Below, one piece after another: positions 14,184-22,634 of a stretch of DNA of 31,597 nucleotides; positions within the stretch are counted from its first letter, which is position 1, and each line of letters opens with the position of its first letter. Location of the stretch: assembly GCA_016189845.1 (NCBI GenBank), contig JACPRT010000071.1, positions 1 through 31,597 of the forward strand. Direction: 5' to 3'. Below the pieces are notes generated by a model. It made no database searches, was not told the origin of the DNA, and was given only the letters and a program-made list of their open reading frames with translations. Position numbers and translations under genes: made by a program. Source of the DNA: Chloroflexota bacterium. Its GTDB lineage: Bacteria > Chloroflexota > Dehalococcoidia > Lucifugimonadales > Lucifugimonadaceae.

Positions 14184-15191
14184 CTAAGCCGGCACCACGA
14201 TTCGTGACAGGATTTCTGTGACGATTTCGATCGGCGGCCGCTCGTTGCCGGGCGCCAGTATCAGCCGGTGCGTCAGGACATATGGCGCAGTCGCCTTGAC
14301 GTCTTCGGGAGCGACGTAGCTGCGCCCTTCGATGGCGGCCCACGCCTGGGCGGCCCGCTGCAACGCCGCGCCGCCGCGCGGGCTCACGCCGTGCGCCACG
14401 CCCATCGCCGTGCGCGTGGCGGACACTACGTCGACGATGTACTGCTTGACCGGTGTGGCCACCTCGATCCTGCGCACGAGGGACTGCATCTCGCAGACTC
14501 GGGATCCTGTTATCACCGGCCTGGCGGCGGGCATGCCCATCTGCGACCTCCCCAGGATTTCGACTTCATCCTCCCGGGACGGCAGGCCCATTCGCATCGA
14601 GATGAGGAAGCGGTCCAGTTGCGAGTCCGGAAGCGGGAACGTCCCGTGGCTCTCGGCCGTGTTCTGAGTGGCGATGACCATGAACGGCGTTGGCAGCGGG
14701 CGAACGTTGCCTTCGACGCTGACCTGCCGTTCGGCCATGGCTTCGAGGAGCGCAGCTTGCGTGCGGGGCCCTGTACGGTTGATCTCGTCGGCCAGCACGA
14801 TGCTTGCGAATATCGGACCGGGGAGGAAATCGAAGGTGAGCGACCTCATGTCGTAAACGGAAGTCCCGGTGACGTCGCTGGGCAACAGGTCGGGAGTGAA
14901 CTGGATTCGCTTGAAGGAGCAGTCGATGGACTGGGCCAGCGTCTTGGCCAGGAGGGTCTTGCCGACCCCGGGCACGTCCTCGAGCAGGACGTGGCCTTCG
15001 GCCATCAGGCCCAGGGCTGCCAGGCGGATCGTGCGGCCGGAAGTGACAACGATCCCCGCTATGTTGTTGTGGAGCCTTTCCACGTCGACCGAGAACTGCA
15101 GGAGCTCGGAGGCGGACGGCGACCCCGGGGCGGCCGGGGCATGTCCTTGCTTCTCATCCGCTGCCGGCCGGGAGTGCTCGCTCGTGGTCAA
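14184..15191 (-). CDS. MoxR-family AAA+ ATPase
   Basis: A 335-residue ATPase. Walker A is EDVPGVGKT (71-79) and Walker B is IVLADEINR (131-139). IATQNTAESHGTFPLPDSQ (173-191) contains the sensor region typical of MoxR, and LDRFLI contains the arginine finger. The start is uncertain: TTG at 15191 is preceded by AAAGGTGGAG, a good ribosome binding site; GTG 15200 or ATG 15260 would only extend a low-complexity N terminus. The first 30 residues are Ala/Pro/Ser-rich and probably disordered. MoxR proteins act as chaperone-like motors for partner proteins with vWA-like domains, here the DUF58 protein next door. It is the first gene of the MoxR-DUF58-TgpA operon, divergent from the receiver gene. 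Confidence 0.92.
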   Translation of the reverse strand: MTTSEHSRPAADEKQGHAPAAPGSPSASELLQFSVDVERLHNNIAGIVVTSGRTIRLAALGLMAEGHVLLEDVPGVGKTLLAKTLAQSIDCSFKRIQFTPDLLPSDVTGTSVYDMRSLTFDFLPGPIFASIVLADEINRTGPRTQAALLEAMAERQVSVEGNVRPLPTPFMVIATQNTAESHGTFPLPDSQLDRFLISMRMGLPSREDEVEILGRSQMGMPAARPVITGSRVCEMQSLVRRIEVATPVKQYIVDVVSATRTAMGVAHGVSPRGGAALQRAAQAWAAIEGRSYVAPEDVKATAPYVLTHRLILAPGNERPPIEIVTEILSRIVVPA

Positions 15192-15543
15192 CCGCTCCAC
15201 CTTTCGTTTGCATTGGGTCCCCGTCAGCCAGCCCTTCACATGCGGAGTCTGCCGCCGCACGTCGCTGAGGGGACAGAAGGCATCGTCCGCTTCCCGGCCA
15301 GAATCGTCGTCGGCGAATCCCGCGGTGGCCGGTTAGTGCTAGCCCGCAAGCACACCCGGCGGCCTTCATCCATCACCGACCCGCCACCGAACCTCCACCC
15401 ATTTCCACCGGGTATCAATTGTTTGCAACCGTAGCGTTGCCCTACCGTTGCTGTATCGGCGATGCAGCAGTCGAAGCGACGCCGGGACCGCTGAAAACCG
15501 GGGGCGGTCATGCAGACCGAGGTGGTCCGGGAGGGCAAAGGAA
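15192..15543. promoter_or_regulatory. Divergent intergenic region (MoxR operon / receiver gene)
   Basis: About 350 bp without a credible gene, separating two divergently transcribed units. It should hold both promoters, but I cannot pick a convincing -35/-10 pair on either strand. The clearest structure is the inverted repeat at 15425-15451. Confidence 0.4.
15425..15451. promoter_or_regulatory. Inverted repeat, candidate operator
   Basis: GCAACCGTAG (15425-15434) and CTACCGTTGC (15442-15451) are inverted arms with one mismatched pair and a 7-nt centre. The arms span 27 nt, the size of a dimeric regulator site. It lies 93 nt before the receiver start and about 235 nt before the MoxR start on the other strand. 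Confidence 0.35.
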
Positions 15544-16026
15544 ATGGTGTTCTGGAGCAGGCACAACGCAGCGACCGCTACTCCCGTTGCCCCGAAGACC
15601 GCCGCCCGCGCACGAGCGAAGGCAGGTTCTCGGACTCGGATCCTGGTGATCGACTCCGACCCGCTTGTCCGCCGCGTTCTCGAGGTCGCGATCGGGACGC
15701 TCGGCGATTACGAGGTGGCGACGGCCAGCGACGGCCAGCAGGGCATGGCAATGATCGAGGCTTACCGCCCGCACTGCGTCCTCGTGGACCTGCTGGTCCC
15801 GGGCGTGGACGGGTTCACGATCCTTGCCCGCCTGGGCCACCGGTCGCGGCGTCCCGATCGGCTGATTGTCAGCAGCGGCGTCATGGACAGCGGGATGTTC
15901 CCTCACCTGCTTCGTCTTGGGGCCGATGCCGTGCTGCCCCGCCCGTTCCGGCTCGCCGATCTGGCATCGGCTCTCGGTCTCCGTGAAAAGCAGCCTTCGC
16001 TGCAGTTCGTGGCCTACTTGAACTAG
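15544..16026 (+). CDS. Stand-alone response-regulator receiver protein
   Basis: A 160-residue protein with a basic, Ala-rich N terminus (1-30) and a single CheY-like receiver domain (about 31-150). Acidic pocket D37/D39 (LVIDSDP), phospho-acceptor D82 (VLVDLLVPGVDGF) and the Ser switch position (IVSSGV, 110-111) are present. The conserved Lys before Pro is Arg (R133 in LPRPF). There is no DNA-binding or enzymatic output domain and no histidine kinase nearby. ATG 15544 follows AAAGG; upstream in-frame starts lack support. It is a one-gene unit closed by the strong terminator at 16088-16128. It may relay or buffer a phosphoryl signal, or work as a protein-interaction switch. Confidence 0.82.
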   Translation: MVFWSRHNAATATPVAPKTAARARAKAGSRTRILVIDSDPLVRRVLEVAIGTLGDYEVATASDGQQGMAMIEAYRPHCVLVDLLVPGVDGFTILARLGHRSRRPDRLIVSSGVMDSGMFPHLLRLGADAVLPRPFRLADLASALGLREKQPSLQFVAYLN

Positions 16027-16087
16027 TCAGTCTGCAGCCATTTCGTTCCGGGGCCGGACCCTGCAACTTCCGGCGCCCGTGGATCCG

Positions 16088-16136
16088 CTGGCCGTCTCGA
16101 CGCCTCCACCCCCAAACGAGACGGCCAGTGTGTTTA
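16088..16136 (+). terminator. Rho-independent terminator after the receiver gene
   Basis: CTGGCCGTCTCG (16088-16099) and CGAGACGGCCAG (16117-16128) form a perfect 12-bp stem around a 17-nt pyrimidine-rich loop, followed by TGTGTTTA. It lies about 60 nt after the receiver stop. Confidence 0.75.
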
Positions 16137-16140
16137 GTAT
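16135..16140 (+). promoter_or_regulatory. Possible -10 box (TAGTAT) before the DUF1800 gene
   Basis: TTTAGTATCA immediately after the terminator gives TAGTAT 59 nt before the ATG at 16200. The -35 position falls inside the terminator loop and is not consensus. Confidence 0.25.
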
Positions 16141-16199
16141 CATTTGCCCGCCCGGACAAGGACGGCTGGCTGACCCTTGTTCCGTGGCGGGAGGACGCG

Positions 16200-17600
16200 A
16201 TGACGGCTCCGATTCGCGAACGGCGAGCGCGACGTGCTGCGGCTGACGACGTTGCTCTGATCGGCCATCTGATGCGGCGGGCAGCTTTCGGGGCTCGGGC
16301 CGAGCACCTCGAGCAGCTGGCCCGCAAGAGCTACGGAGCCGTGGTCGACGATCTCGTCAACCCCGAGCGGTTCCCGCCGCTCGAAGAGGACCTGCTGGAG
16401 CGGTTCCACTCCGACCAATCCGACGACGAATCGACCGGCTGGACAGCCACACGCTGGTCGTTCCAGATGATCAACTCGCCGCGCCCGCTCGAGTTCAAGA
16501 TGGCGCTGTTCTGGCACGGTCTGTTCGCGACGGCCGTATCGAAGGTCACGAACAACCCGATGATGCGGAACCAGTACCAGATGCTGCGGGAGAATGGACT
16601 TTCGGACTTCCGAACCATCCTGCAGAGACTCGCCCGCGACCCGGCGATGCTCTACTGGCTCGACCAGCAACAGAACCACGCCGCGGCGGTGAACGAAAAC
16701 TGGGGCCGAGAGCTTCTTGAGCTCTTCAGCATGGGGCGAGGCAACTACACCGAGGACGACGTCAAGGCCGCGGCGCGGGCGTTCACGGGCTGGACTCTTG
16801 ACCAGACGTTCCCCAGGTACCCGTCCGGCTATTACGACGTCAGGTTCGTGTACCGGCCTGAGGATCACGATGAGACGCCCAAGACGTTCCTCGGGCGCAC
16901 CGGCAACTTCAACGGCGACGACATCATCGACATCATCCTCGAACAGCCGGCGACGGCTCACTACCTGGCGCTCCATCTGTACAAGTTCTTCGTCTCGGAT
17001 GAGCCCAATCGCGACGAGGTCGAGGCGCTCGCACAAACGCTTACGGAGTCCAGATTCGACATCCGGGTCACGCTGAAAGCGATGTTCCTTTCGGAGTACT
17101 TCAGGCAGGCGCGATTCAAGCGGGTCCGAAGCCCGGCCGAGCACGTGATCGCCACGGTACGGATCGCGGGCCGGTACACGAATGCCTGGGAGCACGGCAT
17201 CGATGGTCTCGAAGATGCGATAGGACGCATGGGCCAGCAGCTGCTCAACCCCCCGACGGTCGAAGGGTGGCACCCGGGCAGGGAGTGGATCGACTCGGCG
17301 TATCTGATCGAACGGGTGAACTTTGCCGCAGACATGCTCGGCGACCCGTCGGCGCCTGGCGTGGTGGCGATCTCACGGCGGATAGCTGGCGGCCGATCGG
17401 GCATCGAAGCTCTCGCCCTGGTCGACGCGGTCCTTTACGAGATGGGCGCGCTGATGCTGTCGCCCGCCGCGAAGCAGGCGATCATCGAGAACCTCGAGCT
17501 GGTGGGGGAGGTCGCGTGCAACCCACCTGAGGTCTTCGCGAACACCGTGGCACGAGTCTGCAGGACGATATCGACGGCCAGGGAATTCCAGCTGGAGTAA
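16200..17600 (+). CDS. DUF1800 domain protein
   Basis: A 466-residue DUF1800-family protein. Signature segments: VALIGHLMRRAAFGAR near the N terminus (18-33), MALFWHGLFAT (101-111), and NENWGRELLELFSMGRGNYT (165-184) followed by ARAFTGWT (192-199). The ATG at 16200 has GGGAGG about 7 nt upstream; an earlier in-frame start would lie in the terminator stem. No signal peptide is seen. The biochemical function of the family is unknown. It is almost always encoded just before a DUF1501 gene, as here (9-nt gap), suggesting a conserved two-component module, often thought to be secreted or periplasmic. Confidence 0.88.
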   Translation: MTAPIRERRARRAAADDVALIGHLMRRAAFGARAEHLEQLARKSYGAVVDDLVNPERFPPLEEDLLERFHSDQSDDESTGWTATRWSFQMINSPRPLEFKMALFWHGLFATAVSKVTNNPMMRNQYQMLRENGLSDFRTILQRLARDPAMLYWLDQQQNHAAAVNENWGRELLELFSMGRGNYTEDDVKAAARAFTGWTLDQTFPRYPSGYYDVRFVYRPEDHDETPKTFLGRTGNFNGDDIIDIILEQPATAHYLALHLYKFFVSDEPNRDEVEALAQTLTESRFDIRVTLKAMFLSEYFRQARFKRVRSPAEHVIATVRIAGRYTNAWEHGIDGLEDAIGRMGQQLLNPPTVEGWHPGREWIDSAYLIERVNFAADMLGDPSAPGVVAISRRIAGGRSGIEALALVDAVLYEMGALMLSPAAKQAIIENLELVGEVACNPPEVFANTVARVCRTISTAREFQLE

Positions 17601-17609
17601 CGATCAGAT

Positions 17610-18737
17610 ATGCCTATCCCGCCTGTGCTAGTCGTCCTTCAGCTCTCGGGCGGCAACGACTTCATGAGCACGGTGGTGCCATTCGGCGATCCCCATTACT
17701 ACGACTTCCGCAAGACGGTCGGAGTTCCGGAGGACCGGGTCCTCAAGATCGACGACCGGGTGGGGTTCAGCCCGGTCATGACTGCTTTCAAGGAAATGTA
17801 CGACCAGGGCAAGGTGGCCGTGATCCAGGGAATCGGCTACCCCAGCCCCGACCGCTCGCACTTCAGGTCGATGGACATCTGGCACACCGCCGAGCCGTCG
17901 AAGATCATCGCCGACGGCTGGCTCGGCAAGGCGATCCACGAGCTCGACCCGCAGAAGCAGAACGTTTGCACGGGCGTCAGCTTTGGCCAGGGGCTGCCGA
18001 GAGCCATGTACTTCTCCGGCACGCCGGTCATTTCGGTGGCGCACCTCGAGAGCTACGGGCTGCTCACGACGCTCGCCGGCAATGAGCAGCGCTCCGCGCT
18101 CAACGCCTTCACGCGCATGTACGCCCCGGAGGAGTTCGGTGAGGCGAGCCTGGTCCTCGGCCACATCGGCCAGACCGGCCGCGACGCCCTGACCGGCGCC
18201 GACATGCTCAAGGTGGCGCCGCAGAGGTATGAGTCGAACGTCGAGTATGCGAACGATCCGCTGTCACAAAGCCTCAAGGGAATCGCCCAGGTCCACCTCG
18301 CCGGCATCGGCACCCGGATCTTCTACGCACAGCACGGCGGCTACGACGTCCACGGGTCGCAGCGTCAGACGCAGCCAAGGCTGTGGAGCCAGGTCTCGCG
18401 GGCCGTCAGCGACTTCTTCGCCGATCTGCACGCACACGATGCCGCCGATAACGTGATCATGATGGTCTTCTCGGAATTCGGCCGGCGGGTGCGCGACAAC
18501 GGCAACGGGACGGACCACGGCTCGGGCGGAGGCGCGTTCCTGATCGGCGACCGCGTTGCCGGCGGCCTCTACGCCGAGTACCCCTCGCTGGCGCCCGATA
18601 AACAGGCCAGCGGCGACCTGGCGTTCAACAACGACTTCCGCACGCTCTATTCAACGGTGCTCGAGAAATGGTTCGGGCTCGACGCGACCCCGATCGTCAA
18701 CGGGAGCTTCGAGCAGTTCGAGGGTATCGTCAGATGA
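17610..18737 (+). CDS. DUF1501 domain protein (alkaline-phosphatase-like fold)
   Basis: A 375-residue DUF1501 protein. Diagnostic parts: VVLQLSGGNDFMSTVVPFGD at residues 8-27, GYPSPDRSHFRSMDIWHT at 76-93, a GGYDVHG motif, and FSEFGRRVRDNGNGTDHGSG, which supplies Asp/His residues like those of the alkaline phosphatase superfamily metal site. Most DUF1501 proteins carry an N-terminal Tat signal; this one starts directly at the first core strand, so it may be cytoplasmic or exported with a partner. There is no clear ribosome binding site. It pairs with the upstream DUF1800 gene, and its stop overlaps the next start (ATGA). A sulfatase- or phosphatase-like activity is possible but unproven. Confidence 0.88.
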   Translation: MPIPPVLVVLQLSGGNDFMSTVVPFGDPHYYDFRKTVGVPEDRVLKIDDRVGFSPVMTAFKEMYDQGKVAVIQGIGYPSPDRSHFRSMDIWHTAEPSKIIADGWLGKAIHELDPQKQNVCTGVSFGQGLPRAMYFSGTPVISVAHLESYGLLTTLAGNEQRSALNAFTRMYAPEEFGEASLVLGHIGQTGRDALTGADMLKVAPQRYESNVEYANDPLSQSLKGIAQVHLAGIGTRIFYAQHGGYDVHGSQRQTQPRLWSQVSRAVSDFFADLHAHDAADNVIMMVFSEFGRRVRDNGNGTDHGSGGGAFLIGDRVAGGLYAEYPSLAPDKQASGDLAFNNDFRTLYSTVLEKWFGLDATPIVNGSFEQFEGIVR

Positions 18738-19918
18738 CCGGAGTTGCCGACCGGCCGGCCAGAAAAGTGGAACGCATGCGCACGACGAAGGCGAAGGCGC
18801 TTTGGCCGGCGCCTCTCAGCGCCGCGATTCCTGCACCTCGTGCGCCGTACCAGGACCGCTATCCGACGCTGTTCCGGCGGGGTCACCAGTTCGAGATAGC
18901 GCTCGGCCAGAGGCTGGCGCTCGGTGGGTTCAAGGGACCGACCGACGTCGCGTTCGGGCCGGACGGCTGGCTGTATGTCATGAACCGGTACCCGAACGAC
19001 GGCCACCTGGCCGGGGTGCGCTGGGTTCAGGTAAATGTGAAAGACGACGGCTTCGAGTTCGAGGTAGTACCGAAGGACCCGCCGGGCAAGCCAGGCGCGA
19101 CCGGCCACGAGTGGCTCGGATCGCTGCAGATGACCGTCTGCGACAGCCAGGGAGTACTGTACTCCGCCGACGAGCACCGCCACACGGTCGTACGGTGCTC
19201 GATCAGGGGCGAGACCCTGGGCTACTGGGGGCATCCGGGCGACAAGCCGGGGCAACTGAACGGCCCCACCGGCATGTGCCTGGATGCCGACGAATCGCTG
19301 TGGATCGTCAACACTCTCAACCACCGGGTGGATCACTACACACGCGAGGGGGAATGGCTGGGCGGCTTCGGCCAGCAAGGGACCGGTCCCGGCGAGCTGA
19401 ACTTCCCGTGGGGCGTGGCCATCGACCCGATCAACGGCACGGTGGTGGTCGCCGACTGGCGCAACGACCTGGTCAAGCGGTTCTCACGCGATGGCAAACT
19501 CCTGCAGGTGATAGGCCGGCCCGGCCACGGTGAAGGGGAGCTGCACCGGCCAGCCGGCGTCGCGGAGGACAACCACGGCGACATCTACGTTGCCGATCGC
19601 GGCAACAACCGCGTGCTGTCGTTCAACTACCGTGGCATGTTCATCGAGTCGTTCATCGGCGACGCCGTGATCAACGACCGCGGGATGCAGAAGGTCCTCA
19701 CGAATCTGGACATGGTCCGGATGCGGGACAACATCGAAAACCTGGACCGGGAGAAGCGCCTGAAGGCGCCGGTGTCGGTGCGGGTCGACAACAAGGGCCG
19801 GGTCTACATAGCGGACACTGGCCGGTACCGGGTTCAGGTGTATCGCAAGATGTGCAAGGCGCTACGCCCGGACGAAGTGGACCCGCCGACGCTGCACGTC
19901 GATCCCGTGCTGACCTGA
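18734..19918 (+). CDS. NHL-repeat beta-propeller protein
   Basis: A 394-residue protein with several NHL repeats: GFKGPTDVAFGPDGWLYVMN (65-84), LNGPTGMCLDADESLWIVN (175-193), LNFPWGVAIDPINGTVVVAD (222-241), LHRPAGVAEDNHGDIYVAD (270-288) and LKAPVSVRVDNKGRVYIAD (343-361). Together they make a six-bladed-type propeller used for protein or ligand binding, or in some families lyase/hydrolase activity. The start at ATG 18734 overlaps the DUF1501 stop (ATGA), so it is coupled. The first 45 residues are basic and Pro/Ala-rich with no signal peptide. Its place after DUF1800-DUF1501 suggests a third partner of that module. The 3' end faces the M28 gene with only a 15-bp gap. Confidence 0.87.
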   Translation: MTGVADRPARKVERMRTTKAKALWPAPLSAAIPAPRAPYQDRYPTLFRRGHQFEIALGQRLALGGFKGPTDVAFGPDGWLYVMNRYPNDGHLAGVRWVQVNVKDDGFEFEVVPKDPPGKPGATGHEWLGSLQMTVCDSQGVLYSADEHRHTVVRCSIRGETLGYWGHPGDKPGQLNGPTGMCLDADESLWIVNTLNHRVDHYTREGEWLGGFGQQGTGPGELNFPWGVAIDPINGTVVVADWRNDLVKRFSRDGKLLQVIGRPGHGEGELHRPAGVAEDNHGDIYVADRGNNRVLSFNYRGMFIESFIGDAVINDRGMQKVLTNLDMVRMRDNIENLDREKRLKAPVSVRVDNKGRVYIADTGRYRVQVYRKMCKALRPDEVDPPTLHVDPVLT

Positions 19919-19933
19919 CGTCGGCATCGACAC

Positions 19934-21319
19934 TCACATCGTGCGCAGCACAGTGCCGCGTTCCGATTGCAGGCGAAGCCGGATTTCCTTCGTGCTGAGG
20001 CGATTGGCGGGCCACTGGCCTGGCGGGACGTGAGAGAGCCGAAGGAGCAGGCGAGCCAGAAGCGCCGCGTATTCCTTCAGCTCGTTGACGCGGACCTTGT
20101 CGAGCGTGTCGGCGCTGCTGTGCCCGAAACCGGCATCGGGGTGCCGGCCAACGAAGCGCCAGCGCCATAGCATCGCCGACGGGATCCCCGCGCAGGCGAA
20201 AGGAAACATGTCGCCAGAGGCATCGAGCTGCGCCATCACGTGACATTTCAGGCCGTGCCCGAGCTCATCGAGGCTTCGCTGCACGAGAGCTCGCAACTCC
20301 GGAAAGACCAGCGCGACGCCCTTCATGTTCCCGGTGGAAAGCTCGTCCAGGTTGATCATCAACCTCGGGATGGCTTCTTTGCCGTGATGCCTTGCAACAT
20401 ATGCGAACGAACCCTGCAGCGTCTGCTCCTCGGACCCAAAGAAGACGAAACGGATCGTGCGGCCCGGACCGACGCCGAGCTCCGAGCGAAGCCCGCTGAG
20501 GAGGCGTGCGGTCTCCAGTACGACCGATGTCCCCGAGCCGTTGTCGTTGGCGCCCGGCGAATCGGGTGTCGTGTCGTAGTGGGCGCCGAGGAGAATGTGT
20601 TCACCGGGCCAATGTTCGCCGGGGAGCTCCGCGACGACGTTGCCCGAAGTCGCGGTGAATCGGCGGGACTGCGACACGAGCCGCACCATCGCGCCTTCGA
20701 CGGCCAGCCTGGCGAGCTCGGCGCCGTCTTCTTTCGTTGTCTGCACGAGCGGCAAGGCGCCGCCGGAGGGTTTGCCGTCCCGCCAGTCGCTCCCGGATAT
20801 GTGATGGGTACGCCGGCCGCCGCTGGCGCTGGGCGTCACCGCGGCCCTGGCGCCCGCCCCTGCCAGCGCTTCGAGCCGCGAGGCGAACGCTACCGGGTCC
20901 GAGAACGGTTCGAGTCCTGCGTTGACCAGGGCGATCGCGCCCCGCAAACGCCGGCGCAGTACGTCAAGTTCGTGGGGCATCCCGTAGCCCGCATCGACCA
21001 CCGGTCCCGAAACGTCGACTGGCGGAGAAAACAGGGCTGGCCGTGCCTCTGCGCGCCACTGCGGACGGCCTGGCACCTCGATGTTCGAGGCCGCCGATTC
21101 CCACGATTCGATCTGGAACCTCTCAACGGCGGGATTTTCCAGTCCGCAGGAATCGAGTTCACCACGTAGATAACTTGCTGCTCTGCGTTCGCCACTGGAG
21201 CCGCCCCAGCGCGTGCCGATCTTCCGGCAGAGCATGTTCAAGTAGTCCGGGATGAACGACCCAACGTACGACTCTCCGGTGAGCCAGCGGTCGGCGGAGC
21301 GCCAGTCCACGCCCGTCAA
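19934..21319 (-). CDS. M28-family zinc metallopeptidase
   Basis: A 461-residue co-catalytic zinc exopeptidase. The M28 ligands are H247 (LLGAHYDTTPDSPG), D259 (GANDNGSGTS), E297/E298 (FGSEEQTL), D325 (INLDELS) and H400 (GFGHSSADT). The segment at about 100-225 is probably the PA-like insert seen in many M28 aminopeptidases. The start is TTG 21319, overlapping the TGA of the upstream enolase-superfamily gene (TTGA); GTG 21310 is a close alternative. No signal peptide is visible, so it is probably a cytoplasmic aminopeptidase or an amino-acyl/carbamoyl hydrolase. The conserved metal site argues it is active; the substrate is unknown. Confidence 0.88.
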   Translation of the reverse strand: MTGVDWRSADRWLTGESYVGSFIPDYLNMLCRKIGTRWGGSSGERRAASYLRGELDSCGLENPAVERFQIESWESAASNIEVPGRPQWRAEARPALFSPPVDVSGPVVDAGYGMPHELDVLRRRLRGAIALVNAGLEPFSDPVAFASRLEALAGAGARAAVTPSASGGRRTHHISGSDWRDGKPSGGALPLVQTTKEDGAELARLAVEGAMVRLVSQSRRFTATSGNVVAELPGEHWPGEHILLGAHYDTTPDSPGANDNGSGTSVVLETARLLSGLRSELGVGPGRTIRFVFFGSEEQTLQGSFAYVARHHGKEAIPRLMINLDELSTGNMKGVALVFPELRALVQRSLDELGHGLKCHVMAQLDASGDMFPFACAGIPSAMLWRWRFVGRHPDAGFGHSSADTLDKVRVNELKEYAALLARLLLRLSHVPPGQWPANRLSTKEIRLRLQSERGTVLRTM

Positions 21320-22485
21320 ATGACTGCCACAGTCCGATCGGATATGCCCCGCCAGTCGACCTCGCGGCCGAGACCGGGGGTCTGCGGCACGTACATGTAG
21401 CCCTTCTCGATGCGGTGCGTGTCGCGAAGGAGGCCGGCAAATGCGTGGCGAAGTGCGCGGTCGGGTCCGGTCGGCGGCCACGCGGCCACTTCCCACCAGT
21501 CGTCGTTGCGAATGGCGGCGACAACGTGCGGATTGCCACCGTGGCAGTTCATCCCGAACGACTCCGCCAGGTTCGCCAGCTTGAGCTGGCCGGTGATGCC
21601 GAGCCCGGTCTGGCGGAGTATGTCCCCGGCTCCGGCGACGACGTATGGCACGGGCATGTACGGCGCCCCCGCCACCGATTCGAGCACCAGTATCGGCAGG
21701 TCAAGGGCGTCGCAAAGCCTCTTCAGACCGGCCATGTCATGCTCCTGGAGCGGCTCCTCCATCCAGAGGTAACCAGTTTCTTGAAGGGCGCGGCCGACCT
21801 GAATCGCTTCTTCCACCGTGTATTGCTGGACCGGATCGTGCATCAGGGCGAAGTCGTCGCCGACCAGCAGCCTGATCTGGCGTGCGAGCTCGATGTTCTG
21901 GCGTACGCCGAGTATCGAATGGTCTTTGAAGCCCTGGAACCCCTCCTTCCTCGCCCGTTCGGCAGACTTCAGGCATTCCTCAAATGGCACCGCAGTCTCG
22001 GTCAAGTACGCAGGAACGCGATCGCGAAAGCCGCCAAGCAGCTTGTAGACCGGCAGACCCGCGCGGGCGCCTGCAAGGTCCCAGAGCAGTTCGTCGATGA
22101 GAGCGAGCGGCGCGGTCGAGGGCATGTGAAAGTAGCGACGGGCCATCCACATCTTGTGCCAGACGTACTCGCGATTGAGCGCGTCCTGGCCTGTGAGCTC
22201 TGATTCCCACTGGGCCTTGAAAACGCGCGCCTCCCACTCGAGGTGCTCTCGACCCCAGCTCACCCCGAAGAGGCCAATCGTCTCCAGGTTTTCCGAGGTC
22301 TGCAGTCGCAAGAACGCTGCATAGCCTGGCCGGGCGGGCAGTTTGATCCCGGGTCCCTCGTACGGTCGATGCGTGAACCGTACTTTGCGCGAGCCCGGAT
22401 ACTCCTGCATTCGACGGAGCGGCCGCCACTCCGGCTCGATGGGCTCGGATTCAAGAATCTGTATCTGGACCGCTAGGATTCGCAT
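21316..22485 (-). CDS. Enolase-superfamily enzyme (mandelate racemase/muconate-lactonizing type)
   Basis: A 389-residue protein. The capping domain spans about 1-125. The TIM barrel begins around ALIDELLWDLAGARAGLPVY (128-147), the family's N-terminal barrel motif. Metal ligands are D217 (LMHDPVQ), E243 (WMEEPL) and E269 (LVLES). K187 (GFQGFKDH) is the candidate general base on strand 2, and H320 is in CHGGNPH near the seventh strand. These enzymes abstract a proton next to a carboxylate, giving dehydration (sugar acids), racemisation or cycloisomerisation. ATG 22485 has GAGG upstream. It is coupled by TTGA overlap to the M28 peptidase, hinting at a dipeptide or N-acyl amino acid substrate, but a sugar acid dehydratase role is equally possible. 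Confidence 0.88.
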   Translation of the reverse strand: MRILAVQIQILESEPIEPEWRPLRRMQEYPGSRKVRFTHRPYEGPGIKLPARPGYAAFLRLQTSENLETIGLFGVSWGREHLEWEARVFKAQWESELTGQDALNREYVWHKMWMARRYFHMPSTAPLALIDELLWDLAGARAGLPVYKLLGGFRDRVPAYLTETAVPFEECLKSAERARKEGFQGFKDHSILGVRQNIELARQIRLLVGDDFALMHDPVQQYTVEEAIQVGRALQETGYLWMEEPLQEHDMAGLKRLCDALDLPILVLESVAGAPYMPVPYVVAGAGDILRQTGLGITGQLKLANLAESFGMNCHGGNPHVVAAIRNDDWWEVAAWPPTGPDRALRHAFAGLLRDTHRIEKGYMYVPQTPGLGREVDWRGISDRTVAVI

Positions 22486-22634
22486 GGGACCTCACGAAGA
22501 GGCGGGCCGCACATCGCATTAACCAGACAGCGATGGTCGAGTCAGCCCGGGCCGGCATTATGACACGTGGACCTGCGGCTTTCGCCTCGTACGGGGCAGT
22601 TCTCACACGGTTTCGGAGAGACCGGTCGCGGGGA

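Noticed and set aside
14184..16026. Treating the MoxR trio plus receiver as a defence or toxin system
   Set aside because: MoxR-DUF58-TgpA is a common housekeeping-like trio, and the receiver is divergent with its own terminator. Nothing in the sequence points to defence.
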